From Acidimicrobiaceae bacterium (GTDB lineage: Bacteria; Actinomycetota; Acidimicrobiia; Acidimicrobiales; RAAP-2), in assembly GCA_003160115.1 (NCBI GenBank), contig PLQL01000024.1, forward strand, positions 1 to 48,265: a stretch of 48,265 nt of DNA, in the 5' to 3' direction. The notes beneath the pieces are model-generated. The model had not been told where the DNA came from. It ran no database searches and saw only the letters and a program-made list of their open reading frames with translations. Positions 7,872 to 16,586 of this stretch are shown piece after piece. The first letter of the stretch is position 1. Each line of letters starts with the position of its first letter. A program made the translations under genes and the position numbers.

Positions 7872-8867
7872 CGTCGCGAAAGACACCGGCGGATCGACGA
7901 ACAGGTACTTCGAGAGCGATCCCGGAATCGTGTTGATCTCGTTCACGTACAGTTCGCTCGCACTCCAGAGGAAGTCCAGACGAGCGACGCCCCGGACCGC
8001 GGCGACCTCGGCGATCGTTCGTGCACTGCGCTCGACCAACTCACGCTGACCAGGCGCCAGCTGTGCAGGAAGTTCTCGGGGCGCCGAGACCATGCCTTCG
8101 CCGCCCACGTACTTGTCGCGGTAGTCGAGGATCTCCGCCGATTCTGATCGTCGCAGGGGTTTTTCAATGGAGGACACGTTGAGCCCTGGGTAGGTGCGCA
8201 ACGCCACCTGCACGTCGGTGAGGTCGGCCCGAAACGGCTCGACGACGCAACCCGTCGCTAGGTGCGAGTTCGTCGTCAGCCTCGCGCGCGCGGTGGCGAA
8301 GTCGCGTACCACGTCGATGCCGATGGACGAACCGCCAAAGCGCGGCTTCAAGATATAGGGTCCCTCAAAAGGCAATGACGTCGTCGAGGGCTCCAGCAGG
8401 GCGCGCGGCAGCGTCGGCAGGCCAGCCGCTGCGGCCACAGCACCAAAGGCCCACTTGTCCATCCCCAAAGCCGCGCCCGCCACGCTGGGCCCGCTGTAAT
8501 TGACGCCCGCGAGATCGAGGACGGCCTGCAAGGTCCCGTCCTCGCCCGGTCCGCCGTGCGTGCAGAGAACGACGGCGTCCAAGTCGAGTCGCCGATCCTT
8601 GCCGAGTTTCGAGCCCGGGGCAAAGAAACCGCCGTCGTTACCGACGCGAAGCGTCAAGTCACTCGAACCCCGAGGAATTCCGTCGACGAACGACGAGGCC
8701 TCGACGTCGCTCGCGACCGCGTGAAAAGAGCCGGTCTTGGTCCAGTAGATGCCCTGGACGTCGAGCCCGAGTTGGGCCAATTCCCGCAGCGCCTGAAGTC
8801 CAGTGAGGATCGAGATGTCGTGCTCAGGCGTGGGGCCCCCAAAAAGTACTCCGCTAGTCACCGTCAC
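7755..8867 (-). CDS. ddl: D-alanine--D-alanine ligase
   Basis: This ATP-grasp enzyme makes D-Ala-D-Ala for peptidoglycan. Ligase hallmarks are present: N-terminal GVLFGGPTPEHDIS with the catalytic Glu, CTHGGPGEDGTLQ, KPRFGGSSIG with the catalytic Ser, DYRDKY whose Tyr corresponds to the residue linked to D-Ala (not D-Lac) preference in E. coli DdlB, and the metal site NEINTIPGS. Length (370) is normal. Two GTG starts compete: 8867 (track) and 8861, which has GCGAGG better placed. It follows the MurF-like gene by 23 nt on the same strand. Its 3' end overlaps the convergent BTAD gene by 117 nt. Confidence 0.95.
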   Translation of the reverse strand: MTVTSGVLFGGPTPEHDISILTGLQALRELAQLGLDVQGIYWTKTGSFHAVASDVEASSFVDGIPRGSSDLTLRVGNDGGFFAPGSKLGKDRRLDLDAVVLCTHGGPGEDGTLQAVLDLAGVNYSGPSVAGAALGMDKWAFGAVAAAAGLPTLPRALLEPSTTSLPFEGPYILKPRFGGSSIGIDVVRDFATARARLTTNSHLATGCVVEPFRADLTDVQVALRTYPGLNVSSIEKPLRRSESAEILDYRDKYVGGEGMVSAPRELPAQLAPGQRELVERSARTIAEVAAVRGVARLDFLWSASELYVNEINTIPGSLSKYLFVDPPVSFATLLTDLIAEAIERPAHRYSVAGADGLVLRSAGSIAAKLA

Positions 8868-8890
8868 CTCGCTGGACCATCATCAAGCAC

Positions 8891-10465
8891 TCAAGGGTAG
8901 TGGTCGGGCAGGTCGTTCAAATACAACACCCCGTCCCCGCGAACCAGGGTCGTACGAACCCACGCCACCGCTTGCTCTCGAGTGTCGAAGCGCTCAACGA
9001 TACTGGCATAACCACGCGTCAGCGCCTTCGCGTTGGTGCGGCCCACCACCGCCAAGTCGGCGCCCGCGGCTCGGATCTCGCGAGCGAGCGAGTCGTTCTC
9101 GTCGAACTGGGTGACCCCGAGTTCGATCAGTCCCGGGGTCACGACGACGCGCCGTCCGGGTACTCGAAGGTCGCTCAACAATGAGATCGCGGCTCGAGCG
9201 CTGGCCGGATTCGCGTTGAACGTGTCGTCGATGACCGTCACGCCCGAGGGCGCCGTCGCCACGTTCGACCGATTGGCGACCGGAACGACGCGAGCCAATC
9301 CGGCGACGATGTTTTCGAAGCTCGCCCCGACTTCGAGCGCCGCGGCGATCGCGCAGGCCAGATTCGTTGGTTGAAGACCGCCCACTTGTTCGAGCGAACC
9401 CACGTCCTGGTCCTCGACGCTGACCTGCCATCGACCGTCGCGGTCGAACACGCGCACCGACGCCGTCGGCGTCGAGGAGCCCGCCGTGCGTACCTTCTTA
9501 CCTTGCTCCTCGAGTCGAATCACCCAACCGGCCAGTCGCTCGTCGTCGACGTTAAGAACCACGCACCTCGCCGATTCGGTGATCTCGTACTTGGCCTGCT
9601 CGACAACGTCCAGATTCTTCATGCGCTCCAGGTGCACCGGACCGATTGCGGTCACCACCGCGATCGTTGGAGGACACCAAGAGCACAGTTCGGCAATCTC
9701 GCCCGGACCGTACGTCCCCATCTCGGCGATGAAGACCCTGGTGTCGTCGGCGAGCGTCTCATTGATGGCGCGGCTAAGCCCCGCTCGATTGTTGAAGCTA
9801 CGCGGTGAGGACACCACGCCGTCTAGAGCACTGAGCAAGGCGGCCAGGTGATGTTTGGTCGAGGTCTTGCCATAGGATCCCGTGATCCCCACGATGAGTG
9901 GTCGGACCCTATTGAGCCGCGCGACCGCCAGATCGACGTATTTTTGGGCGAGCCGACGTTCGTAGGGAGCGAGCAGTAGCGCGGTCGCACTGAGCAGTGC
10001 GGGCACGAGCCACACCACGAGGGCGCCGAGGATCCACGGACGCGCGCTCGCCAGGCCCGCTCCTACGATGAGTACCGCGAGCACGGTCGAGATCACGGCG
10101 ACGGTCTTCAGTCGCCGCGTCCAGACGAGGGCGCCCGTTCGGCCCTTTAACGAGAGCCCCCGGGGCGCGAAGAGCCCGAAGGCAATCGTGACGCCGGCGG
10201 CCCAACGATCAAGGTCGAGCGCCAACGTGACGACGAGCGCCACGAGCAGGACGTGCGTCAGCGTGATCGGGCGAAAGCGCCAGTACCTCGCCCACCTGGT
10301 TGAAGCGACCGCGGGGTTCGACCACCGAAAGCGAAACCGGAACATCGACGAAGCGTCGTAGTGCTCGCGCTGGAGTACGCGCAGCCAACGCAGCCCCTGA
10401 CAGACGTACGCCGCCGCCAACCCCAGGCCGAGCAGCGCGTCCAGCGCGACAGTGTCGCCGCTCAC
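8891..10465 (-). CDS. MurF-like Mur ligase with N-terminal membrane domain
   Basis: This 524-residue protein has about 190 N-terminal residues that form three or four hydrophobic segments (near 8-24, 68-100, 121-140 and 146-166). A cytosolic Mur-ligase core follows: the ATP loop GITGSYGKTSTK (193-204), NNRAGL, the EMGTYGPGEI motif, and a C-terminal domain with VIDDTFNANPASARAAI as in MurF. Canonical MurF has an N-terminal UDP-MurNAc-binding Rossmann-like domain, which this membrane region replaces. Adjacency to ddl, which makes D-Ala-D-Ala, supports a D-Ala-D-Ala-adding role, possibly on a lipid-linked or alternative substrate (inference). The start GTG overlaps the hydrolase stop as GTGA. 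Confidence 0.85.
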   Translation of the reverse strand: MSGDTVALDALLGLGLAAAYVCQGLRWLRVLQREHYDASSMFRFRFRWSNPAVASTRWARYWRFRPITLTHVLLVALVVTLALDLDRWAAGVTIAFGLFAPRGLSLKGRTGALVWTRRLKTVAVISTVLAVLIVGAGLASARPWILGALVVWLVPALLSATALLLAPYERRLAQKYVDLAVARLNRVRPLIVGITGSYGKTSTKHHLAALLSALDGVVSSPRSFNNRAGLSRAINETLADDTRVFIAEMGTYGPGEIAELCSWCPPTIAVVTAIGPVHLERMKNLDVVEQAKYEITESARCVVLNVDDERLAGWVIRLEEQGKKVRTAGSSTPTASVRVFDRDGRWQVSVEDQDVGSLEQVGGLQPTNLACAIAAALEVGASFENIVAGLARVVPVANRSNVATAPSGVTVIDDTFNANPASARAAISLLSDLRVPGRRVVVTPGLIELGVTQFDENDSLAREIRAAGADLAVVGRTNAKALTRGYASIVERFDTREQAVAWVRTTLVRGDGVLYLNDLPDHYP

Positions 10466-11211
10466 GCCAGGGCCTCGAGCACCGTTTGAACGAGGTCGCT
10501 CGGCGCCTCCAGCGGCACCAAGTGACCAACCTCGTCAAGGACTCGAAGTGAATGAGGGCTCTTGATGAAGACACCAGCCTTCTTGGCGACCTCGACGGGG
10601 ACCTCATGGTCGTCTTGGCCCCACACCATATATATAGGGGCTTGCACTCGCGCGAGTTCCGACTCGTAGCTCTCGTTGACCATCATGACGAAGACGTCGC
10701 GCATGATGCCCGAGGCGTTGCGATAGTCCGAGGAGCCGTGGCGGCGTCGAGCCGATTCCATCTTTTGGGGGCTGACGAGGCCCTTGGAGTGCATGGACCT
10801 GGTTAAGCGGTATCGAAGCGGCGACTTGCTGGACACCTCGCGGCGCACGAGCGGCGAACCCGTTATCACGAGGGATTTCACCAGTTCGGGATTCGTGGCG
10901 GCGATGACGGTCGCGATGCAACCGCCGCGCGAGTGTCCCACCAGGACCAAAGGCTCATCGGCGATCTCTCGAAGGACCGGCACGATCATCTGTGCGTAAC
11001 TCCTCGCTCCCCCGGCGACCGTTGGAGCGGGTGAGGAACCGAATCCCGGCAGATCCAGGGCGACCGAACTGGTGCCCAGCGCAGCGAGGCCAATGGCGCT
11101 GGAGGCGAAATCGTGGCCCTGGCGGGCCCAGCCGTGCAGCCACACCACGCGGTAGGGGCTCTGCCCGTAAGGTTCACCGAAGACTCTCCCGTCCCCGTAA
11201 GCACTCAACAT
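10462..11211 (-). CDS. Alpha/beta hydrolase fold protein
   Basis: This is a 249-residue serine hydrolase. The oxyanion-hole region is LHGWARQG, the nucleophile elbow VGHSRGG (Ser94), the acid lies in MVWGQDDHEVP (about residues 198-208), and the catalytic His is in VGHLVPLE near 229. A lid region with basic residues sits between. There is no signal peptide, so it acts in the cytoplasm. It is the first gene of a coupled hydrolase-murF-ddl unit (4-nt GTGA overlap with murF), so an amide or ester substrate tied to cell-wall precursors is plausible but unproven. TAACCT lies 7 nt before the ATG. Confidence 0.9.
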   Translation of the reverse strand: MLSAYGDGRVFGEPYGQSPYRVVWLHGWARQGHDFASSAIGLAALGTSSVALDLPGFGSSPAPTVAGGARSYAQMIVPVLREIADEPLVLVGHSRGGCIATVIAATNPELVKSLVITGSPLVRREVSSKSPLRYRLTRSMHSKGLVSPQKMESARRRHGSSDYRNASGIMRDVFVMMVNESYESELARVQAPIYMVWGQDDHEVPVEVAKKAGVFIKSPHSLRVLDEVGHLVPLEAPSDLVQTVLEALA

Positions 11212-11218
11212 GCCTTTC

Positions 11219-11224
11219 AGGTTA
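11219..11224 (-). promoter_or_regulatory. Leaderless-type -10 box for the hydrolase-murF-ddl unit
   Basis: TAACCT on the minus strand, 7 nt before ATG 11211. Confidence 0.5.
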
Positions 11225-11283
11225 CTGACATGACCACCTCAACCAGGGCCACGTCACGCCGTACCGGTAGCGTCTGGATATCT

Positions 11284-12906
11284 ATGAGTGACCAGACGGA
11301 CTTCACTGACGCCCTGCTCGTCGGCCTCACGCCCGAACAGCGTGAGGCAGTCATGTCGCCCGCCCGAAGACTGTTGGTGCGCGCCACTGCGGGTTCGGGA
11401 AAGACTCACGTGCTCACCCTGCGAATCCAACGCAGGATCAGTGAAAAGCAGGTGGAACCCGATCAGGTGCTCGCTATGACCTTCACGAGAAAAGCGGGCG
11501 ACGAACTGCGACGTCGTCTCTTGCGCGCCGATATCCGTGACATTCGCGCCGGAACCTTTCACCGCGCCGCCCTGACCCTCGTGAACCAGTACCGCGAGGA
11601 CCACCACCTCAAGGCGCTCGTCATCGAACCCAACCGTCGCAAACTCGTCGCCGCGCTGGCGCTTCAGTTGCGAGAAACCGGGGACGTGCGACTAGAGGAC
11701 TGGCAGTTACCGCGACTCGAGCAGGAGATTGGCTGGGCCTTGAGTCAAGGCTTCAATGGCGCTCTGTACTCGAAGAACGCGCGCAAGTCGCGACGCGACG
11801 CCCCCCTGCCACCCTCGCAGTTCGCCGATGTTCTGGATCGTTACGTCGGCCTCTGTCATAGCCGTGGTGTTCTGGACTTCGACCTCCTGCTGAGCGAGGC
11901 CATCGCCCTCTTACGCGACGAACCCAACGTCCTCGCGTCTTTTCGTCATCGGAACCGCTCGATCTACGTCGACGAAGCCCAGGACATGAATCCACTCCAG
12001 TTCATGATGCTGCGCGCGATGGCGGGCGACGATCCTGACTTGTTCTGCGTCGGGGACCCGAATCAGTCCATCTACGGTTTCAACGGCGCGAACCCCCAGC
12101 TCATGGTCGAGATCGTTCGCACTTGGCCCGACACGGTCATACTCGACCTCACCCGCAACCATCGCTCGACCGCCAACATCATCGCCGTCGCCAATACGCT
12201 GCTAGAACAAGGTGCGCAGGGCATCACGCCCGCCAAGGAAGACGGCGACGTGCCGATGGTGCGCGACTACAGCACCGACGAGCAGGAGGCCGAGCACGTG
12301 ACCGCCTGGCTCGGGGCCAAGCACCAGCCCGGTTGCCCGTGGCGCTCGATGGCGGTTCTTGCGCGTACCAACGCCCAACTCGAACTCGTGGCGGGCTACC
12401 TTGACGCGCACGACATTCCCTACGAGCGACGTGGTCTCGAACACTCGCCGGCCTCCGACCTGCTCGCGACACCCGAGACCTGGACCAGGCGCCTCGACGA
12501 CGACCAACGTGACGCGGTCGCACTCTCGACGATTCACCGAGCGAAGGGGCTCGAATTCCAGTGCGTCGCCGCAATTGGCTGGGCCGAAGGCCAACTACCC
12601 AATTACAACGCGACCGCGCCCCACGAGATCGCCGAGGAGCAACGCCTGGCTTACGTCGCGCTCAGCCGGGCCGAAGACGCCCTGTTAATCACGTGGAGCC
12701 GTGGCCGCAACGACCCTCGCTTTCCGGACCGTGCCCCGTCGCGTTTTCTCGCACCGATCGAGACGGTCATTCGTGAGATCGAACAACGTAACGCCCCGCT
12801 CACCGGCGAGGCCCGCAAGGCCCGGTTGGCGGCGATTCGACGCGAACTAGAGCAAGCGCAGCCGGAACTAACGTTGCCCTCGAATGGAAAATCCAAAGCT
12901 CCGTAG
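11284..12906 (+). CDS. UvrD/PcrA-like SF1A DNA helicase, short form
   Basis: This ATP-dependent 3'-5' helicase-type protein has 540 residues. SF1A motifs appear in order: Walker A ATAGSGKT (34-41), MTFTRKAGDELRRR, AGTFHR, motif II VDEAQDMNPLQ, motif III GDPNQSIYGFNGA, motif IV TRNHRST, motif V STIHRAKGLEF, and motif VI EEQRLAYVALSRAED. UvrD and PcrA are about 720 residues. The missing length is mostly between motifs IV and V, where the 2B subdomain should be; only about 130 residues remain there. The start is ATG 11284; the track start at 11113 would overlap the divergent hydrolase. ATG 11230 is an alternative. The FAD oxidase gene begins inside its 3' end. Confidence 0.9.
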   Translation: MSDQTDFTDALLVGLTPEQREAVMSPARRLLVRATAGSGKTHVLTLRIQRRISEKQVEPDQVLAMTFTRKAGDELRRRLLRADIRDIRAGTFHRAALTLVNQYREDHHLKALVIEPNRRKLVAALALQLRETGDVRLEDWQLPRLEQEIGWALSQGFNGALYSKNARKSRRDAPLPPSQFADVLDRYVGLCHSRGVLDFDLLLSEAIALLRDEPNVLASFRHRNRSIYVDEAQDMNPLQFMMLRAMAGDDPDLFCVGDPNQSIYGFNGANPQLMVEIVRTWPDTVILDLTRNHRSTANIIAVANTLLEQGAQGITPAKEDGDVPMVRDYSTDEQEAEHVTAWLGAKHQPGCPWRSMAVLARTNAQLELVAGYLDAHDIPYERRGLEHSPASDLLATPETWTRRLDDDQRDAVALSTIHRAKGLEFQCVAAIGWAEGQLPNYNATAPHEIAEEQRLAYVALSRAEDALLITWSRGRNDPRFPDRAPSRFLAPIETVIREIEQRNAPLTGEARKARLAAIRRELEQAQPELTLPSNGKSKAP

Positions 12907-14278
12907 CGAGATCCTCGCCATCCTCGACGCTAACGCCGTCACCTTCGCCGGTCACCATCATCCTGACGATCTGCATGACGAGAGTCTTCACGCGGACCAC
13001 GTGGAGCCGTTTGCGGTCGTGCGCCCTTCGAACACCCGCCAAGTCAGCGAACTCGCCGCACTCGCCAGTCGCCACGGCGTACCCATCACTCCCCGTGGAT
13101 CGGGTACCGGACTCTCCGGAGCGGCGACGCCTGTTCGCGGCGGTATTGTGCTCAGTTTTTCGAGGATGAATCAATTACTCGACCTCGACGTCAACGACCA
13201 CGTCGCGGTGGTCCAACCCGGCCTGACGCTTCGCGAACTGAATGAGGAGCTGGCGCCAAGCGGCCTTCGCTATCCGGTGTACCCGGGCGAAATCTCCGGA
13301 TCGATCGGGGGCAACGTCAACACCAACGCCGGCGGGATGAGGGCGGTGCGACACGGTGTGACCCGCCAGCACGTGCTGGGTCTCGAACTGGTGTTGATCG
13401 ACGGCACCATCGTGCGCACGGGGGCCAAGGTCATGAAGTCCTCGTCGGGCTACGACCTCACCCAATTGGTGGTCGGCAGCGAGGGCACCCTGGCGCTCGT
13501 GACCGAGGTCACCCTGCGCCTTTCCCCGCAGTTGGCCCACGCGGCCACGATCCTCGTCCCCTTTCGCGACCTCGAGAACGTCACGCGAGTCGTGCCGAGC
13601 ATCGTGGCCTCGGGTCTGGAACCCTCGATACTCGAATACCTCAACGTGCTCACGATGTCGGCCATCACCAACGCGGCGTCCCTCGAGCTCGGTGTCGCGA
13701 AAGAAGTCGCCGAGCAGACGGCCGCCTACCTGATCATCATGCTCGAAACCCGATCGAGCGAACAGCTCGATCACGACATCGCGGCACTCGCCGAACTCGT
13801 CGAGAAGGCCGAGGCGCTCGACGTGTACATCTTGTCGCCAAGCGCCGGTCTTCAATTGATCGAAGCTCGCGAACGCGTCTTTTGGGTCGCCAAGGCCTCT
13901 GGCGCCAATGAGATCATCGACGTCGTCGTACCTCGGTCGAGCGTTTCGTCCTTCCTCAATGGGGCCGACGTGATCGCCGAACGTCATGGTGCTTTCATTT
14001 CTGGCTGTGGTCACGTGGGCGACGGTAATGTCCACCTGTCCGTCTTCTTGCCCGACGACGAGAAACGAAAGGTGTTCCTGCACGAGCTCTTCTCGTTCGG
14101 CATCGACCTGGGTGGACTCATCTCGGGCGAACACGGCATCGGACGCGATAAGCAGGCACCATTTCTCGCGCTGACCGATCCCACCTTGCTCTCACTCCAA
14201 CGCCAGATCAAGGAAGTCTTCGATCCCCGACAACTCCTGAACCCGCACCGACTGCTCGACGATCGGCCGCTGCCGTGA
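12884..14278 (+). CDS. FAD-binding oxidase, GlcD/D-lactate dehydrogenase type
   Basis: This is a 464-residue PCMH-type flavoenzyme that oxidises a 2-hydroxy acid such as glycolate or D-lactate. FAD-binding motifs are PRGSGTGLSGAATP (70-83), GSIGGNVNTNAGG and GSEGTLALVTE. The C-terminal oxidase domain contains GCGHVGDGNVHL and GEHGIGRDK, conserved in GlcD. No GlcE or iron-sulfur GlcF partner is encoded beside it. It overlaps the helicase by 23 nt and the ThDP enzyme by 4 nt (GTGA), so the three are probably cotranscribed. The exact substrate is unknown. Confidence 0.92.
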   Translation: MENPKLRSEILAILDANAVTFAGHHHPDDLHDESLHADHVEPFAVVRPSNTRQVSELAALASRHGVPITPRGSGTGLSGAATPVRGGIVLSFSRMNQLLDLDVNDHVAVVQPGLTLRELNEELAPSGLRYPVYPGEISGSIGGNVNTNAGGMRAVRHGVTRQHVLGLELVLIDGTIVRTGAKVMKSSSGYDLTQLVVGSEGTLALVTEVTLRLSPQLAHAATILVPFRDLENVTRVVPSIVASGLEPSILEYLNVLTMSAITNAASLELGVAKEVAEQTAAYLIIMLETRSSEQLDHDIAALAELVEKAEALDVYILSPSAGLQLIEARERVFWVAKASGANEIIDVVVPRSSVSSFLNGADVIAERHGAFISGCGHVGDGNVHLSVFLPDDEKRKVFLHELFSFGIDLGGLISGEHGIGRDKQAPFLALTDPTLLSLQRQIKEVFDPRQLLNPHRLLDDRPLP

Positions 14279-15828
14279 ACGGCGCCCACGCCTTGCTCGC
14301 GACACTCGACGCCAACAACGTCACCACGTGCTTCGCGAACCCCGGGACGTCCGAGTTGCACTTCGTCGCGGGCCTCGACGACGCCCCCACGATGAAGGCC
14401 ATCCTCTGTCTCTTCGAAGGTGTCGCGACCGGTGCGGCCGACGGCTACGCCCGCGTCACGGGGCGACCGGCCTGCACGTTGCTGCACCTAGGACCTGGTC
14501 TCGCCAACGGATGGGCCAATCTGCACAACGCCCGACGTGCGCACGTGCCATTGCTCAACATCGTGGGCGATCACGCCACGTATCACTCACAGTTCGACGC
14601 GCCGTTGCAAAGTGACATCGGGGCCATCGCCTCGGCGCTCGAGGGTTGGCAACGGCGCACACTTTCGCCCGACGACGTCGCGCGCGACACCGCTGACGCC
14701 ATCACCGCCGCCTATGGTCCCCCCGGCCAGGTCGCCACCCTCATCGTGCCCGCCGACGTGACCTGGGGCGAGGCTGACACGCCCGCCACCTGGCCGAAGG
14801 CGGCGCGGGCGAAGCTACACGAGATTCGAGACGCGGACCTCGCCGCGGCCACGCGCGCACTTCGCACGAAACGCAGCGCGATCTTGCTTGGGGGCTCGGC
14901 CCTGGACGCCGAACAACTCGCGCTCGCCGATCGCGTCACCCAGTCGACGGGAGCGCGTCTGTTGATGGAGACGTTTCCCGCAATCGTCGAGCGAGGTGAG
15001 GGCCTCGCAGATCCTGAGCGTCTCATCTACTTGAGCGAGTTCGCCATTGCACAACTGAAGGACGTCGAAGCAATCGTGCTGATCGGCGCGATAGAACCGG
15101 TCGGTTTCTTCGCCTACCCCGACGTGTCGAGCCGTCTGCTGAATCCTGGGACCAGTGTGATCAGCCTGGCGACGCCAGGTGCCGACACCAAAACCGCGCT
15201 ACTCGAACTGGCGAAGGAGTTGAACGCCTCGATGACCGAGGTGGTGAAGGGTGAGCAAGTGGGCACCCCCACCGGTGCGCTCACGACGCAGAGCTTCGCC
15301 GCCGCGGTGGGTGCGACAATGTTCGAGGGGCTCATCGTCGCCGAGGAGGCGATCACGAGTGGCGTCCATCTCTTTGGCGCCACCCAACACGGACCTCGCC
15401 ACCGTTGGATGACCCTCACGGGGGGTTCCATTGGTTACGGACTTCCCGTGGCACTGGGCGCCGCGGTCGCGAGCGGTAGTCGTGTTCTGTGCTTGGAAGC
15501 CGACGGCTCGATGATGTACACACCCCAAGCGCTTTGGACGATGGCCCGCGAATCACTCGACGTCACTGTGGTCGCCCTGAGCAACCGTAGTTACGCCATC
15601 CTCAACCTCGAGCGCCAGCGCGTCGGGGCTTCGGAGCAAGGCTCCGCGAGCCAGCGACTGCTCGAACTCGACGATCCGACGTTGGACCTCTGCGCGATCG
15701 CGACCGGACTCGGCGTCCCGTCGGTGCGGGTCACGAACGCCGATGAACTCGTCCAGGCCCTTCGTCGTTCGTACTTCACGCCGGGACCGATGTTCATCGA
15801 GGCCGTCTTGCCCAAGGGTCTCAGCTAG
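14275..15828 (+). CDS. ThDP-dependent enzyme, acetolactate synthase/benzoylformate decarboxylase-like
   Basis: This is a 517-residue thiamine-diphosphate enzyme with the three-domain layout of the acetohydroxyacid synthase superfamily. The Pyr domain has the catalytic Glu48 (LFEGVATGAADGYAR). The PP domain has LTGGSIGYGLPVALGAA and the ThDP/Mg motif EADGSMMYTPQALW...SNRSYAIL, where the usual GDG is ADG. The first track residue (M) is a GTG sharing GTGA with the oxidase stop. It resembles proteins annotated as IlvB-like or MdlC-like; it has no adjacent ilvN regulatory subunit, so branched-chain synthesis is unlikely. Next to a 2-hydroxy-acid oxidase, a 2-oxo-acid decarboxylase or carboligase role fits (inference). 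Confidence 0.88.
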   Translation: MNGAHALLATLDANNVTTCFANPGTSELHFVAGLDDAPTMKAILCLFEGVATGAADGYARVTGRPACTLLHLGPGLANGWANLHNARRAHVPLLNIVGDHATYHSQFDAPLQSDIGAIASALEGWQRRTLSPDDVARDTADAITAAYGPPGQVATLIVPADVTWGEADTPATWPKAARAKLHEIRDADLAAATRALRTKRSAILLGGSALDAEQLALADRVTQSTGARLLMETFPAIVERGEGLADPERLIYLSEFAIAQLKDVEAIVLIGAIEPVGFFAYPDVSSRLLNPGTSVISLATPGADTKTALLELAKELNASMTEVVKGEQVGTPTGALTTQSFAAAVGATMFEGLIVAEEAITSGVHLFGATQHGPRHRWMTLTGGSIGYGLPVALGAAVASGSRVLCLEADGSMMYTPQALWTMARESLDVTVVALSNRSYAILNLERQRVGASEQGSASQRLLELDDPTLDLCAIATGLGVPSVRVTNADELVQALRRSYFTPGPMFIEAVLPKGLS

Positions 15829-16586
15829 GCGCCGAACTCCGCGACCACGGGCGCGTGGTCCGACGGCTTCTCACCCTTGCGCGCCTCGCGGTCCACGTAG
15901 CTCGCGGTCGCTTTGCGGCACAGGCCCTCATCCACGTAGAGCATGTCGATACGAAGGCCCCAACCGCGATGGAACGAACCACTGCGATAGTCCCACCAGG
16001 TGAAGCACGGATCGTCGGGATTGAGATGGCGCGTGAGATCGACGAGTCCCGTTGCTTCGATCGCGCGAAGCGCGGCGCGTTCAGGTTCGCTGGTGTGCGT
16101 CGTTCCCACGAAGAGGCTCGGGTCGTAACAGTCGAAGTCCGTCGGCGCGACGTTGAAGTCGCCGCCGACGACCACCGGCTGAGCCCTGTCGCGTTCGACG
16201 AGGACCTGGGCCAGTTTGGCGAGCCACTCGAGCTTGTACGCGTAATGGGGATCATCGAGCGCCCGTCCGTTGGGCACGTAGCACGAATACACGCGGATGT
16301 CACCACACGTCGCACCAATGAATCGCGCCTCGGGGTCGTCGTCGCCGAAGCCGCGTCGTACATCCTCGATCCCGACCTTCGAGAAGATCGCGACGCCGTT
16401 CCACTGACCTTGTCCATAGTGGACGGACTCGTAACCAAGCGCGGCCAGCGGCGCGAACGGAAACTTCTCGTCGGACTGCTTGGTCTCTTGAATGAGCACG
16501 ACGTCGGGAGCATGTTCGAGGAGCCACGACTCCACCCGTGCCCACCGGGCCGTCAAGGAGTTGACGTTCCAGGTGGCGATTTTCAT
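15825..16586 (-). CDS. xthA: Exonuclease III (AP endonuclease)
   Basis: This is a 253-residue Mg2+-dependent 3'-exonuclease and AP endonuclease for base-excision repair. EEP-fold motifs: KIATWNVNSL at the N-terminus, LIQETK (catalytic Glu about residue 34), CYVPNG, GGDFNVAP, GLRIDMLYV and the terminal SDHAPVVAEF. I start it at ATG 16586, where ATGA overlaps the fabZ stop; the 354-residue track ORF adds a basic upstream shadow of fabZ. It is the last gene of the kgd-RNase-fabZ-xth unit and its stop overlaps the convergent ThDP gene stop (CTAG). Confidence 0.95.
   Translation of the reverse strand: MKIATWNVNSLTARWARVESWLLEHAPDVVLIQETKQSDEKFPFAPLAALGYESVHYGQGQWNGVAIFSKVGIEDVRRGFGDDDPEARFIGATCGDIRVYSCYVPNGRALDDPHYAYKLEWLAKLAQVLVERDRAQPVVVGGDFNVAPTDFDCYDPSLFVGTTHTSEPERAALRAIEATGLVDLTRHLNPDDPCFTWWDYRSGSFHRGWGLRIDMLYVDEGLCRKATASYVDREARKGEKPSDHAPVVAEFGA

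Noticed and set aside
13175-14134. 319-residue minus-strand ORF
   Set aside because: Antisense shadow of the FAD oxidase gene.
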